From positions 6,633,840 through 6,697,839 of the forward strand of contig OZ025276.1 in the NCBI GenBank assembly GCA_964019165.1: DNA of 64,000 nucleotides, written 5' to 3'. Positions 12,432-25,010 of this stretch are shown one piece after another; the first letter of the stretch is position 1, and every line of letters begins with the position of its first letter. A program made the position numbers and the translations under genes. The stretch comes from Mastigias papua. Lineage: Eukaryota; Cnidaria; Scyphozoa; Rhizostomeae; Mastigiidae. A model generated the notes under the pieces. That model searched no databases. It was not told the origin of the DNA and saw only the letters and a program-made list of their open reading frames with translations.

Positions 12432-15400
12432 AGTCACAACACACGGGATCTAATTCATTCACTTGCAAAAAGCACCTGTGAACGGAAATGTTTGGGAACC
12501 GATGTGGCATTCGACCATTCGACTATATCGAAATAGTAGTATGAGAGCATTCTCACGTGCTGTTAGCTGAATTTGATAGAATTATGTCATGTCTTTGACC
12601 AAATATGGTACATGTATCATTCCACAGTAGTAGTGACGACCAATCGTCTGATGGCAGGGCCGTTTTACAGAATTTTCGCTTTTGGGGTTCAGGATTAATA
12701 GGGGGCTCCCTGTTTATCCATAATTGGAAGAACACTGCTGGGAACCAGGCTTAAAAGAGCACATTCAGGAAGGATCATATTTGTAATTATAAATATTTGA
12801 CTTATTCAGTAGGGGGTCAATTATTTGTACTGGGGGTCCATTGGTAGAGCTGGGGAGCCAAGGCCCCAGTTGGTATGTTAAAAAGGCCCCGTCGGATGAT
12901 CCATTTGAATATGAAGTGAAATATGAGAAAGGAATAAATAGTTATGTCTTCCTTTCGGTCCCGCTTCTTGTAGTCATTCACATTTCAAGTTATTGGGTTA
13001 TGCCATCTCCACAGTTGCTGTCATTATCTCTTTATTTAAAGTATTTATCTTGTCCGTGTAATATCAGGTACGACGCTACCAAATAGCAGGTGGGGCTATA
13101 CATAAAAGTGGGGGCTACAAGCAATAAATTTCTTGATATTGGCTAGCAAAATCACTGGATGGCAAAATGTGAGGGGGTGAAGCCCCCCAGCCCCCCTCCA
13201 GATACTTTCGGTACTGTCCATGTTTGTACCTTTAGCTGCGTTAAAGTTGCCGTGAAGTAGAGACGTTTTGTAGGAAGTCGTAAATAGAAGTCACCGTTTG
13301 CTGAACATGTTTTGTAGCTAGGAGTTAAATGGAATATTGTAAAAATGCCAAAAATAATTGACAAATCATGATGATGATGATGATAATGATGATGATGATG
13401 ATGATGACAATGATGATAACTGCTTCAGGTTTATGAATGTGTGAAATGCCGAAGTCAACCTTTCATCTGATGATATCCAATGGTTGCATAGCTAGCAGAT
13501 TAGCCTTCGCTTGAACTAACATGAAACGATAACTCATTTACTATGTAACTCAATATATGTTTGGAGACTGAGTATAAACGGACAATACAAATAGGAGAAA
13601 TGTACCCAGCTGTGATTTATTTTCATATGGATTAACTGTCCTTTCGATTTCATCAATCTTTTCAATTATCTTCAATTTCTCTACAACATTCGAGAACTTG
13701 TATTTGTATATATTTACACTGCCCTTGAGCCATTGATCAAAGTGACAATGCCCCAGTGCCAACGAATCCATTAATATGTGACTAGCTTTATTTCCAGCCC
13801 CAACTTTGCGCCTTTTCATCTCAGAGGATATATTTCCTGCTCGTTCGATTGAGGAAGAATTTTCAGATTCATAGGATTTTTGATAGTTTAGAAGTTTGTT
13901 CGCTGTATCTTAGAAACATTTCAGAAGGGTTGTGAAGTATGTGTTTTTGCTTGACCAACAGCATCAATTGGCAACGATTCCTAAGTAATTCACCTTTTTT
14001 TAGGATTTATGAAAAACTTTTAAAGTTTATTCTCAAGAGTTTTAGTATAATTAGTGTTCCAAGGATCTATTGAATTCATACTTTTATCATGATATAGCAA
14101 AACTCTGTCATTTCTATCTTTAGTTGTCTGGTTCATTTGTGAGATATATATTCCATCACTGATGGCTTTGCGTCTTCATTCCTCACAAATTAATGAGAAA
14201 CTTCTCGAAGACATTATCAAGAAGCTGTTTCAACTTTTAAATCTGGTTTTAGCAGAAGTGATATTCTTAAATCTGCCTTGTTTGAAACCGCTTTCCCCTT
14301 TTGTGGTTTTCATGCACAACTTTCTTGACCAGAGTCATGAAAAATTTGCTTAAATCTACGGATTAGCTCTATTGTTTTTAAATGAAAGGATTTCTGTTGC
14401 GCTCATAAATTGTGCTTATGTTTAACAATATCCTTTAAGTTCTAGTTCAAAATGTGTCTTCTGCTTTGATCTTCCAGATTGCGACTGCTTTTATGTTGCT
14501 CAACTCGCGCAGTTTTTGCATGGAAGCTTCAACGCACAAACAGGCGTATGACATCTAAGCCCATAGTGATTTGTCAGTTGCAATTAAGGAACGAAGAAAA
14601 TTATCGCACTTTGATTGCTTTCTTTGGATACTAGATTAAAATTGTACATTTGAGGACAAAGCGGCTTTCCAATGGGATTTTGATAAGTCAGCGATGAAAC
14701 TTTGGATCTGAAATTTTAAGTCAAAGGTGACAGCTTTAGGGAATAGCTGCAATCAGGTAAAATTACACATTTTTGTTATTGCTTATAGTATTCAGGAATA
14801 GTTTTTCAATCACTACCTTTGTTCATCAGTGAAACTCTACCTTTTAATTGCTTTATGTCAATTATTCATCTATACTCATCTTGTTCTTATGTTGAACGAC
14901 TTAGGCAAATATACTACACAAGTTCACTACGACTAAATCATTATTATGAGCTTTTGTATCTTAGTTAAGTTCCTAAATGCTGCACTAAGATATTCTTTAC
15001 AGAGGTTTATACCTCAGATTCCTTTTTATCATTTCGCTTGTTTTGTACCACTAAGAAATGCTCTCTTTCACCTAGCATGAAGGATTTTGATGCACTCTGC
15101 GCTAATTTTCCTTTAAACACATAATGTGTTTATTACCTGTTTGACTGCAGATATCATTCATTGTTCAAGATAGTTCTTTACATTGCAGAGACACACCACT
15201 GAAAAGTATTACGTTTCCACGCCCTAATTCGAAAGTTTTCATATGAGAACTGTATCTCATTCCAAGCTCTCATCTATAGTCAAAAGATATCCTGCCAATG
15301 ATACGTTTACAGCCCCAAACTCATCAATATCCTTTATTGTAAAGCAGCCAGAATTTCGAGTATGCAAAACTTTTAATAGCATAGATAGCTGCAATACGTT

Positions 15401-16130
15401 TCGGACATATTTCTTCCTCGAACTCTGGAAATAGTCCTCGATCCCTCGTGTTTTCTATATCTTTTCATACAGTCACTTGAATCAGACGTTTTGTTTACTA
15501 AACGACAATACTGTATGTATATTGAAACTCAAATTGCTCCAAGTGTTAAGCATATGCTTTGTGCACTCCAATGCAAAACGAATACGTTAAGCATGCTCGT
15601 TGAGCATTAGAGTGTTCATTAGTAAGCATGAAACATAAAGAGCTGGAGAGAAAAGATTTAGTTGCGAGAAAAATTTTGTTTAGCGATACGTTACATCTTA
15701 TTCGTATTGATGTTTCCAGTTTCTCTTCAAGCCAACCTTTCTGTATGTTCTAAATAAGGTTTAAAGGAAAAAATTGTCAAATATCAGAAGCATATTTTAA
15801 GTCTCAAATTATGAAATTGCTCTGCGTAAATGAGCTGAAGCGAGATTACTGGTACTCAGAGCCAGTTTTTACTGTGGGGAAAATCTCCGGTATTTGATTT
15901 TAGAGTTCTGAGAGCACAGGGAAATTTGCAAAGCTAAACAATGGATTCCTCATACACTATGCATCAGTATTTTATCTACTGATATTCAGATTCCTAAATA
16001 GGATGCATGCAAAAATTGTAGCCATCTGTGCACCAGTGTGTCCCCATGTTTTCAGTGCAAATCAGAGGCGTGACGTTTATTAAGAATAAACTGCCTTACT
16101 TAATAACTTAATTTACAATTATTCAATCTG
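12432..16130. other. No gene recognised; short (GAT)n at 13369-13418
   Basis: Only short open frames with no recognisable similarity. A GAT/GATAAT trinucleotide microsatellite occupies about 13369-13418. Confidence 0.5.
13369..13418 (+). repeat. (GAT)n microsatellite
   Basis: Imperfect GAT units, interrupted by GATAAT and GACAAT. Confidence 0.9.
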
Positions 16131-16134
16131 CTCT

Positions 16135-16545
16135 TTTATTTCCCTTTCCCATTCCTTCTCCCTCTTTCTCCTTCCTTCTCCCTCTCCTTCTCCATCTCGT
16201 TTTTCCCCTCTTTCCCCTCTTTCCCCTCTTTCCCTCTCCTTCTCCTTCTTCCTTTCCCTCTCCCTCTTTTTCTCCTTCTCCGCCTCTGTCTCCTTACCCC
16301 TTTCCTTCTCCCTCTCCTTCACCCTCTCTTTCTCCCTCTCTTTTTCTCTCTTTATCTCTTCCCTCTCCCTGTCCATCCTCTTCTTCCTATCCGCCATCTT
16401 CTTCCTCTCCTTCTCCTTTACCCTCTCCCCCTCTCTCTCCCTTCCCTTTTCCCTGTCTATTTTCTTCTCCCTTTCTATTAACTTCCTCTCCATTCTCCCT
16501 TCCTTCTCCTTCTCTCTCCCTATCTCCTCACCTTCCTTTTCTTTT
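16135..16545. repeat. Polypyrimidine/polypurine tract (~410 bp)
   Basis: The plus strand is almost uninterrupted C and T, built from CCCTCTCC/CCTTCTCC-like units and some CCCTCTTTC repeats. The minus strand is therefore polypurine and shows a 124-codon open frame (16119-16493) made of E, K, R and G. Purine-only DNA contains no stop codons, so that frame is expected by chance. Mirror-symmetric tracts of this kind can adopt triplex DNA. Confidence 0.9.
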
Positions 16546-18170
16546 CATTTACAATGTAGGCTCATTTGGTCGCTACATCGAGATGCATCGTCCTCATTAA
16601 TTCAAGTGGGCGTTTTGATCCTTTGCTGCAAGTTAAACCATCCTCTTGTGAATTGGATTACCGATAATTTTCACTCTAGCTAAATGCAAGGATTTATAGT
16701 ATGGTTTCATCGTATAAATAATGGATGTGTTGCAAACGATGTGTCAATAATGAGTTTTTCTTCATGCACTTGTCATTTTTATATCAGCTTATAAGAAATC
16801 AAACTTCTTTACTTGTAGGCTTGCTTGTCCTTCCCAGCTTCATATTGATTTATAAATATTGCCTTTGTGTTTGGCAGAACGTCATTATAGCAAGCCTCAT
16901 AGGGAGTGGCATATCCTGAGGAAAAATTGTGTTAAGGAAAAGCTTCAAAGTTTCTTCAAACTTTTAAACAATTTTCTGCTAGACAATTTTGCAGTTCTGT
17001 TCTCATTCACCCACTATTTGTTCTATAGTGAATGGTTTCAAATTCCTGACTAATTTTGTATTGTAGAGTTTTTGATGTTGAAGCATAGACTTTTAGAATA
17101 TACAATTTTTATAGGCAACTGATTTAAAGCAATTGGACAAGATTCGATAAATTAGTAAATAACTTAGTTATGTAAAGATATGATCATAAGGAAGTATAAT
17201 GATATTACTTTTGGCAAAAATTGAAAACACCTCACTATTTAAAGATCTTCATTCAATCTCAAACAGAACAAATCACTTTTAAGATTGGCAGAAAAAGAAA
17301 TCTGTGACAACTTCTTTGCCTAGATAAATATATAATGTATACTGAAAATGTGATTTCTTTTCCTGCATTCCCTTCCTGTTGTATAATTAATGAAAAATGA
17401 GTTGCAGAAAATTAAGCAACGAGAAAAAATCTTAAGATCAAAATTTTGGCTAAATAATCTGCTACTTTAGATCTGATCTATATTCCAAGTGTCTTATGAA
17501 AAGCACAGCGCATTTATTTGAAAAAGCATTCTGTGTGGCCAGAAATGACAAGTTTCCATTGGATTTGATAAATATTGATGGAGATACTGGCAGCTGGATA
17601 CCAGTTTTGTTTCTATGAAGTATTTTTTGTAATTCGATTTTCACTCTAAAATCCTAAACCAAAGCTTATTATTTTCTATTGCAATTTCCTGTAGTCAAAC
17701 GGCCTTTCTTCAAACTATTAGATTTGAATTATAGACAAAGTATAGAAAGTTTAGTGTCGTAATGGAAAAGTTTCATTTGTATTATATTTAGTATTTGCTG
17801 CTTTATGAGAACAGGAAAGTACACGCTGCTAAACTATCACTCATCAGTTCGCAGCTTTTTTGCCACATATTATTCAAATTTCATTTCTTCTATGTTCAAC
17901 CTATTACTGCTTCCGTTTCAATTTTCTGTTCTTTCATGTATTTCGCAAATACTAATAAACTTGTGTTTTTTCTCCACCTGACAAATAGTTCTTAATACGC
18001 AATTAATTTCCTTCTTCATAGGATGTACAAGTTCATGTTGTCAAACCAGGTATGATGTTAATCTCCATTTATCACCATTTGTTTCTTTAAAAGCTTCTTG
18101 TAGCAGGAGATAAGTCCTTTATAGCCAAATCAAGGGCTTCTTTTTCCCTCTAGACGCTTAGGGTTGTGCA
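16546..18170. other. No gene recognised
   Basis: AT-rich sequence with short open frames of no recognisable similarity. Confidence 0.45.
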
Positions 18171-18239
18171 AAGCGTACATGCCCTCTGCCCGGTGTTTGA
18201 AAGATAATAAAGTGATTATCCAAACTGTAGTCTTTCCAT

Positions 18240-18524
18240 CCATAGTTAGGTTAATGGTTAAAGGCTCGGCCCATATACGATTATGTACGCTAGGGAGTGC
18301 CTGTTAGAGAGGAACTTACCCTTAGTCGTCGTAGTCGTCGGTATAGTGAGGTAGAGTGGCCAGTTCCTTTCCTGGCCGCCTTTAAACCCTAAGTGGCGCT
18401 ACAGGTACCCATTAGCTGGTGAGTGGGCAGTGAGTGAGCATCCAGACTATGATCCGAGGGTTCGGCTCAAACAATTGATGTTCCGCTCAGCAGTGAAGTG
18501 CTCTAACCATTCGGCCACTCACCC
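18240..18524 (-). mobile_element. tRNA-derived SINE
   Basis: On the minus strand, from 18524, the sequence starts GGGTGAGTGGCCGAATGG. The A box TGGCCGAATGG lies at 18507-18517 and a B-box-like GTTTGAGCC about 45 nt later. The head resembles a Ser/Leu-type tRNA (GTGGCCGA-TGGTTA-GAGC), but the arms no longer pair fully. A non-tRNA body follows, including the block GCTAATGGGTACCTG that is frequent in tRNA-derived SINEs. The 3' boundary is uncertain. Intact pol III boxes suggest SINE rather than a random tRNA pseudogene. Confidence 0.75.
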
Positions 18525-20059
18525 ATTCCGTGCTTAATAGAAGAGCAAAGACACACAAACTACAATAATGTGAATAACTGTGAAGAATGAGGGAAACATG
18601 GTAAACAGTTGCCAGCTACAATCTGTTGGTTTCATACTTTCATCCTGTGGACTTTGAGCAAAGGTCATCATTTTAGCTTTTCACATTGTTCTCTCTGAGA
18701 GGAAGGTGGGTATGCATAAGTCTGTTGTTTTTAAATTTGTGAATCAAATAACAAATTGGATAACACTTATCCCTATGCCACGAAGGAATGGCATTTTGCG
18801 TCCTATTTGCAACCATCAGCAATACATGGGCTTATTCTACCAATATCTCTTCATTTAGTCTCTAAAAGAGGAACAATAGTAGCCCTTGGGGCAGAATTTT
18901 CAAGCAATGAGTGATGGCTTCCACATCCATAGTACCGTCAATAAAGACTAAAAAAGTATATACATCGGATATCTGCCATTATGGTAAATAGCCTTGACGG
19001 GATTCTATAACTACTTTGGGACGGAAAAATGACTCCTTTCTCGAAGGAAGCCTACCAAAATCAGATCGGAAAAACTATCCTTCCCGCAATATCTTGTTTG
19101 ATAAACAAAGCTGATTCCGTGAAGAATGCATTTTTCCCATGATTTCTCAAACAACACTAGAACTGTAATACGTTGAATTTTAAGTAAATATTTGGCAGAA
19201 TTTTCTAAAAAAGTTACTATAGCCTGCCATACGATTCTCCGAGTGAAATCTGTTCCATGCTACAAGTCGAAATCCTTAGGACAGCTAGCACAGTTTGTTT
19301 ATTTCAAATATTTAATAGAACAGGGAGTATTTTACTTTTGTTGGCTATATCACTTGATAGATTTTTGGATTGGTATTTACAGCAGCTCTGATATTAACAT
19401 GAATATATAAATATCTTACTTTTTTGGATAACTCAGATCGCATTTTTCCCCCGTACCTACAAGCTATTTTATCACCATAATTCATGAAGTATGAAAAGGG
19501 TTTGCGTAAATCTGAAAGTAACTGATGTACAATTTTTATGAAGAAGTGCGGTTTTCTGTTTATCAATTTGTTTTCATTGCCCCAGTAATCATAATCCTAA
19601 CTCTTTTCATGGCTAATTCGACTCGCTTGTCTAACGCGACAACTCAAAGAGTTCAGGAGGATTTTCCGGTTATGGCCGTAAGACCACTTTATTCATTCAG
19701 TGTATTGGTCTTTTTGATGATTCAACAGTTGTATTGCACACGCTTTTGTCACAAAGGACCATGTATGCAGAAACCCAGATGTAGAAGGTCGATTAGGTTA
19801 AGCAATTTGTACTAATAAACACAGAGTCCTTAGGGACCTTTTCACTTTCCAATATTTTTATCACTGCAAGAAATCGCCTATTAGCTTGCAAAATTTTGAT
19901 GCGTTGCGCGTAATCGATGTGGAAATGCTTCGTTAAGGGGTTTCCGCTGAAACCTTTAAGGCCAATGGAATTCTTTTTAAATATAAAGTACTTACAAAGT
20001 CTCTATGTAACTAAGATACTCTATGTCAAACCAGTGACAGCCAATCAGAATCAGTGTAC
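18525..20059. other. No gene recognised
   Basis: Open frames such as 19525-19815 (+) show no recognisable domain. Confidence 0.45.
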
Positions 20060-20165
20060 AGTTAAAATTTAGGAATTAAGGAATTATTAAGGAACTTTTA
20101 GTACTAAAATGTGGTCAATAGAGATCTACAAACAAGGAACTGAGCTAGATCCCCTGAGGTAGGCT
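20060..20165 (-). repeat. Dispersed repeat family, minus-strand copy
   Basis: The reverse complement contains AGCTCAGTTCCTTGTTTG and AGTACTAAAAGTTCCTTAAT. These match, in order, the plus-strand copies at 60962-61090 and 35271-35400. Confidence 0.5.
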
Positions 20166-20226
20166 CCCTATGAAAGAGCCGTGAATGGAAAGAAAGGCTG
20201 AAGTGCTTTAGTTATCATTCTAGATG

Positions 20227-20412
20227 GTGTGATCATAGCTGCCATATATTTGAGAGCTCTGATCAAGTCTATTGTCTCCCAAACTAATTGACCAATCATA
20301 ATGCAAAACCGCATGTGTGGTCAGAATCCCGTATGATGATTGGCCACTTAGGTTGGGAGAAAATAGACGTGACCAGAACTCTCAAACATTAGGAGGCTAT
20401 GCTGATCGTGTG
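20227..20412. mobile_element. Foldback element (~75-bp inverted arms)
   Basis: The left arm (GTGTGATCATAGCTGCCATA ... TTGGGAGACAATAGACTTGA as reverse complement) is mirrored by the right arm running from about 20337 to 20412 (TTGGGAGAAAATAGACGTGA ... GCTATGCTGATCGTGTG). The arms are about 80-85% similar, with a short loop. No open frame. Confidence 0.8.
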
Positions 20413-20612
20413 AAGTATTCAGCATGATTAAGCTTGATTAAGCATGATTAAAATAGCAAGTAAATTCATGTCTTATGAAACTAATCAATCTTAATTGAAG
20501 ATTTCCCTCTTGTAACATATACATGCACTCTCAAGCAGTTAATACTTGAAAATATTAGGATTTCCTCGCGTTACTTTTTAAGGCATGGCTAAACGCTTTC
20601 AGCTTTTAATTA

Positions 20613-20979
20613 TACTCTTGAGTATCGAACAATCACATCCCCCTGATCGTTAGTCTTTGAACTTTTTTAACCCCCCACATTTATTCTAACCCACATTTAT
20701 TAGTTTTTGAGGATTTTTCAATGAAATTGTCTTTCTTCCCAGAGACTGTTTTCATTTACTTAGAAACCAACTATCCGTTATTTACTAATCGCTTGCACTA
20801 CAACTATAATTTACTTTCATTGCTTTTTATTGACAATACATAGTTATTCATTATTCCTAAGTTGTTATACGCAATATCCACGTGTTCTATTTTCCAGCCG
20901 CCATTTGTTCCAACCCCCCACATATATGTTTTCAGAAATTTTCCAGCTACCCCTCCCAGTTGTTCGGTACTCAAGAGTA
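20613..20979 (-). mobile_element. TACTCTTGAGTA-family non-autonomous element, copy 1
   Basis: The 20-bp termini TACTCTTGAGTATCGAACAA (20613-20632) and its inverse (20960-20979) differ at one base. The interior carries AATAAATGTGGGTTAGAATA, GGGGGGTTGGAACAAATGG and GGAAAATAGAACACGTGGATA as read on the minus strand. Those blocks recur in the same order at 52279-52668. The element has no coding capacity and is about 367 bp. Confidence 0.8.
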
Positions 20980-21161
20980 CCACGCAAGCCATTTTGCCGC
21001 AGAGGCATAAAAATGTTATAGCACTTTCAAAAAGCTATGGCCAAACGTTCTCTACATTTGACTCAGATTTAACCGTGTGAAAACATTTGCATCCTTAAAA
21101 GGAGTACGATTAGCCTAAATCTCAAAATTATGGCAAATGAGTCTATGTCTTGCAGTTAGAG

Positions 21162-21251
21162 ATGAGATGTGCTGGGTTTGTTATTCTTCTTTTGGACCTT
21201 ATTCTGCTACTGCTGATGAGCAAACTCGAGTTTTTTGACCAGTACGATTAG
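21162..21251 (+). CDS. Short hydrophobic peptide frame in tandem unit 1 (uncertain)
   Basis: 29 codons: MRCAGFVILLLDLILLLLMS, then KLEFFDQYD and TAG. It looks like a signal anchor (short N-terminus, about 15 hydrophobic residues, then charged). An acceptor-like TTGCAG precedes the ATG by seven bases. It could be a duplicated first exon of a type II membrane protein, or a chance frame. I do not recognise the protein. Confidence 0.25.
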   Translation: MRCAGFVILLLDLILLLLMSKLEFFDQYD

Positions 21252-21299
21252 CCTAAATCTCAAAATTATGGCAAATGAGTCTATGTCTTGCAGTTAGAG

Positions 21300-21416
21300 A
21301 TGAAATGTGCTGGGTTTGTTATTCTTCTTTTGGATCTTATTCTGCTACTGCTGATGAGCAAACTCGAGTTTTTTGACCAGTACGATAAGCCTCAATCTCA
21401 AAATTATGGCAAATGA
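21300..21416 (+). CDS. Short hydrophobic peptide frame in tandem unit 2 (uncertain)
   Basis: 38 codons starting MKCAGFVILLLDLILLLLMS and continuing KLEFFDQYDKPQSQNYGK to TGA. It is the counterpart of the frame at 21162-21251, with three amino-acid-level or extension differences. The hydrophobic core is conserved between the units. No homologue recognised. Confidence 0.25.
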   Translation: MKCAGFVILLLDLILLLLMSKLEFFDQYDKPQSQNYGK

Positions 21417-21444
21417 GTTCATGTTGTGCAAAGCAGGATGAAAT

Positions 21445-21738
21445 GTGCTGGGTTTGTTATTCTTGATTTTGGTTCTCATTTTGTTAGTGACGCAAATGCT
21501 GATAAGAAAATTTGACATTTTTGGCGGAGATCAAACTTCCTTATGCTTGTCTATGACTACTATACAGCACCAGACAAGTCGGCCAAATGTATGGACATTT
21601 CACAATACAAGATGGCGAACGCTGAATAGCCATAAGTCGAGAGTGTTTGATCGTGCCTTTAAACTGCTCTTCAACATGAATTACTTCTGTTCACTTGAGC
21701 TAGCAAGAATCAATAGGGGACAGACAGTAGCACTTTGA
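21445..21738 (+). CDS. Unrecognised 97-codon frame with N-terminal hydrophobic segment
   Basis: Begins within the third 138-bp unit. It has a strongly hydrophobic stretch (LGLLFLILVLILLVTQML), a basic residue pair, then about 70 soluble residues including RPNVWTFHNTRWRTLNSHKS. The layout suits a type II membrane protein such as a Golgi transferase, but I cannot name a family. The frame is shifted relative to the hydrophobic frame of units 1 and 2. It could be an exon or a pseudogene fragment. Confidence 0.25.
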   Translation: MLGLLFLILVLILLVTQMLIRKFDIFGGDQTSLCLSMTTIQHQTSRPNVWTFHNTRWRTLNSHKSRVFDRAFKLLFNMNYFCSLELARINRGQTVAL

Positions 21739-21760
21739 CTAAACTATCTTTTGACACTAG

Positions 21761-22025
21761 GGGAGAGGTCACTATTTATGACCGGGGTGGGAACTGAAGA
21801 GAAAATATTATATGCCTTCAAACCAATTTTACCCAACCATTTGTTTAAGTCAATTTGTCTTTACCCCACCGAAGGAAAACAGTAAAACAAGGCTGCATTT
21901 ATGCTTAAATATGATATATGTTTTCACACTACCCCTTCTACCCCACCTTACACAGCTTATTTTTTCATGCACCCCACCATTTTATCTTCAATCCCTACCC
22001 CGGTCATAAATAATGACTGCTCCCT
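21761..22025. mobile_element. TIR element with GACCGGGGT termini (265 bp)
   Basis: The left end GGGAGAGGTCACTATTTATG plus ACCGGGGTGGGA is mirrored at 21992-22025 (TCCCTACCCCGGTCATAAAT plus AATGACTGCTCCCT). That is about 33 bp of inverted repeat with a few mismatches. The interior is AT-rich and pyrimidine-biased, without a gene. Confidence 0.8.
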
Positions 22026-22750
22026 AAGGTTTTCCCATAAAAGTCTTTATTGAAGATGCAGAAAAGAGATGACGAGACCTCAAGAGATCGAGCGTTCTTC
22101 CCTTGTAGTCAAGGGGTATCATTATTTTAACAGTATTGGTATTGTTGACATCATGTAGCACACTTATAATGGAAGAGCTTCAGTCTTTTCGAAGATCAAC
22201 TGATCAAAAAGCAGACTGTAGTTACGTTAAAAAAGCTGCAGTTGAAGTTAAAACAAAGCATTGCTAATAATGTCATTCATTGTTAGTTAACTTTTGCGAT
22301 TGCTGACATTTTGCATTGTGGATAGCTCAGCTTAAAGGCGTCGTATTTGAAAAGAAGCTGTCAAATGTGGATCAATATGAAAATAACAGAGAAGGGCAGA
22401 ATTTGTTTTGGAACCTTAAGCTATTTTGTTTCATTTGCTAGAGAATGTGTAGCAGGTTCCCTATAGAAATTGAGTGACGAGAAAGTCATGTATAGTCTAA
22501 AGAATGGCATTTATTCATAAAATGACAATAATTCTCATACGGCAAGAAAATATTTATTACTATATTTTCTAAAATAAAAGCCACGTGTTGTATTAATTTT
22601 GTTCAGAAAGTGTGGCTTCCATTTGAGGTTAGCTGCTATTTACCATATTCTCTGTAATTATCTCGGGCTCTCTAATATGGCACCGCTGGTTGGATATGCG
22701 TCCATGTTTCTATAATGTAACGATCCGCTTCCTGGATACGATGGTGGAGA
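22026..22750. other. No gene recognised
   Basis: Nothing beyond short open frames. Confidence 0.45.
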
Positions 22751-22754
22751 TGGC

Positions 22755-22868
22755 CAAAAAGGCCTCGTTTCGAGACTGAATATTCTGATAGGTAAATGAG
22801 GCGTCTAATTGAGACCGGCCTCTATTTACTAATATTTCATCTCAACTGCGGCTTGTATTTTAAAAGAG
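22755..22868. repeat. GAGGC-rich dispersed repeat fragment
   Basis: Alternating inverted and direct blocks (AGGCCTCGTTTCGAGACTGA, GAGGCGTCTAATTGAGACC, GGCCTCTATTTACTAATATT, AGAGGCTTATATTCGAGA), as in short palindromic interspersed repeats. Ends unresolved. Confidence 0.5.
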
Positions 22869-22918
22869 GCTTATATTCGAGATATTGCGGTATGTAATTT
22901 TTATATATAAATGTATGA

Positions 22919-24539
<1,621 letters not shown>

Positions 24540-24559
24540 TATTGTATCTTGGAAAGTGT

Positions 24560-25010
24560 GCCCCCCGTGCTCATGTAAAAGTCAGCCTTCGAGAGGAGGC
24601 GCCCCTTCGAGGGGGATGCTCATTTAAAATTAGCAGATAAAGTATCTGACAACATTCAACGACATTATCCAGCAAGATTGTCATTCATTCAGCACTATTT
24701 AATGACTATAGGTAATATATGCAGCACACATTACACAAAACCAACAGAATGATAGCAAGATGCAATGGAACTATAGGATAACACGATGAAAATGTAACAC
24801 ACCAATAAAAATCGACAAAGCACAAAACAAAACGTTGTGAAGGAGCAACAGGATAAACTATTGTGTAGTAATAGAGATAGCGTAAACTCATTGCAAATAG
24901 AAGGGGAGGTTCATTCGAAGGGGGCTCTCATAAAACAAAACATTTCCCAGGGAATGTGCTCATTCGAGGGGGCGCTCTTACAAAGGGGGCCCTCATTCGG
25001 GAAGTACAGT
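24560..25010. repeat. Repeat with CATTCGAGGGGGC blocks at both ends
   Basis: Blocks such as CCTTCGAGGGGGATGCTCAT (about 24605), TTCATTCGAAGGGGGCTCTC (24911) and CTCATTCGAGGGGGCGCTCT (24959) flank about 300 bp of AT-rich DNA. The pattern suggests a non-autonomous mobile element with internally repeated ends. Exact termini were not resolved. Confidence 0.5.

Larger units (their letters stand above)
21103..21516 (+). repeat. 138-bp tandem repeat, about three copies
   Basis: Units start at AGTACGAT (21103, 21241, 21379), exactly 138 bp apart. Copies 1 and 2 are nearly identical; copy 3 diverges after about 70 bp. Each unit contains TCTATGTCTTGCAG (acceptor-like) followed within seven bases by an ATG that opens a short hydrophobic reading frame. 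The period is a multiple of three. Confidence 0.9.

Noticed and set aside
16119..16493. 124-codon minus-strand frame of E, K and R residues
   Set aside because: Stop codons need T, so a polypurine strand is open by composition alone. No start context or flanking exons.
17841..17847. CTGATGA on the minus strand
   Set aside because: No GAAA core half within reach.
18452..18524. Functional tRNA-Ser/Leu on the minus strand
   Set aside because: A and B boxes are recognisable, but the acceptor, anticodon and T stems do not pair and a SINE body follows; called a SINE.
21213..21370. Two CTGATGAGC motifs in the 138-bp tandem repeat
   Set aside because: No stem II and no GAAA; they are part of the short hydrophobic coding frame.
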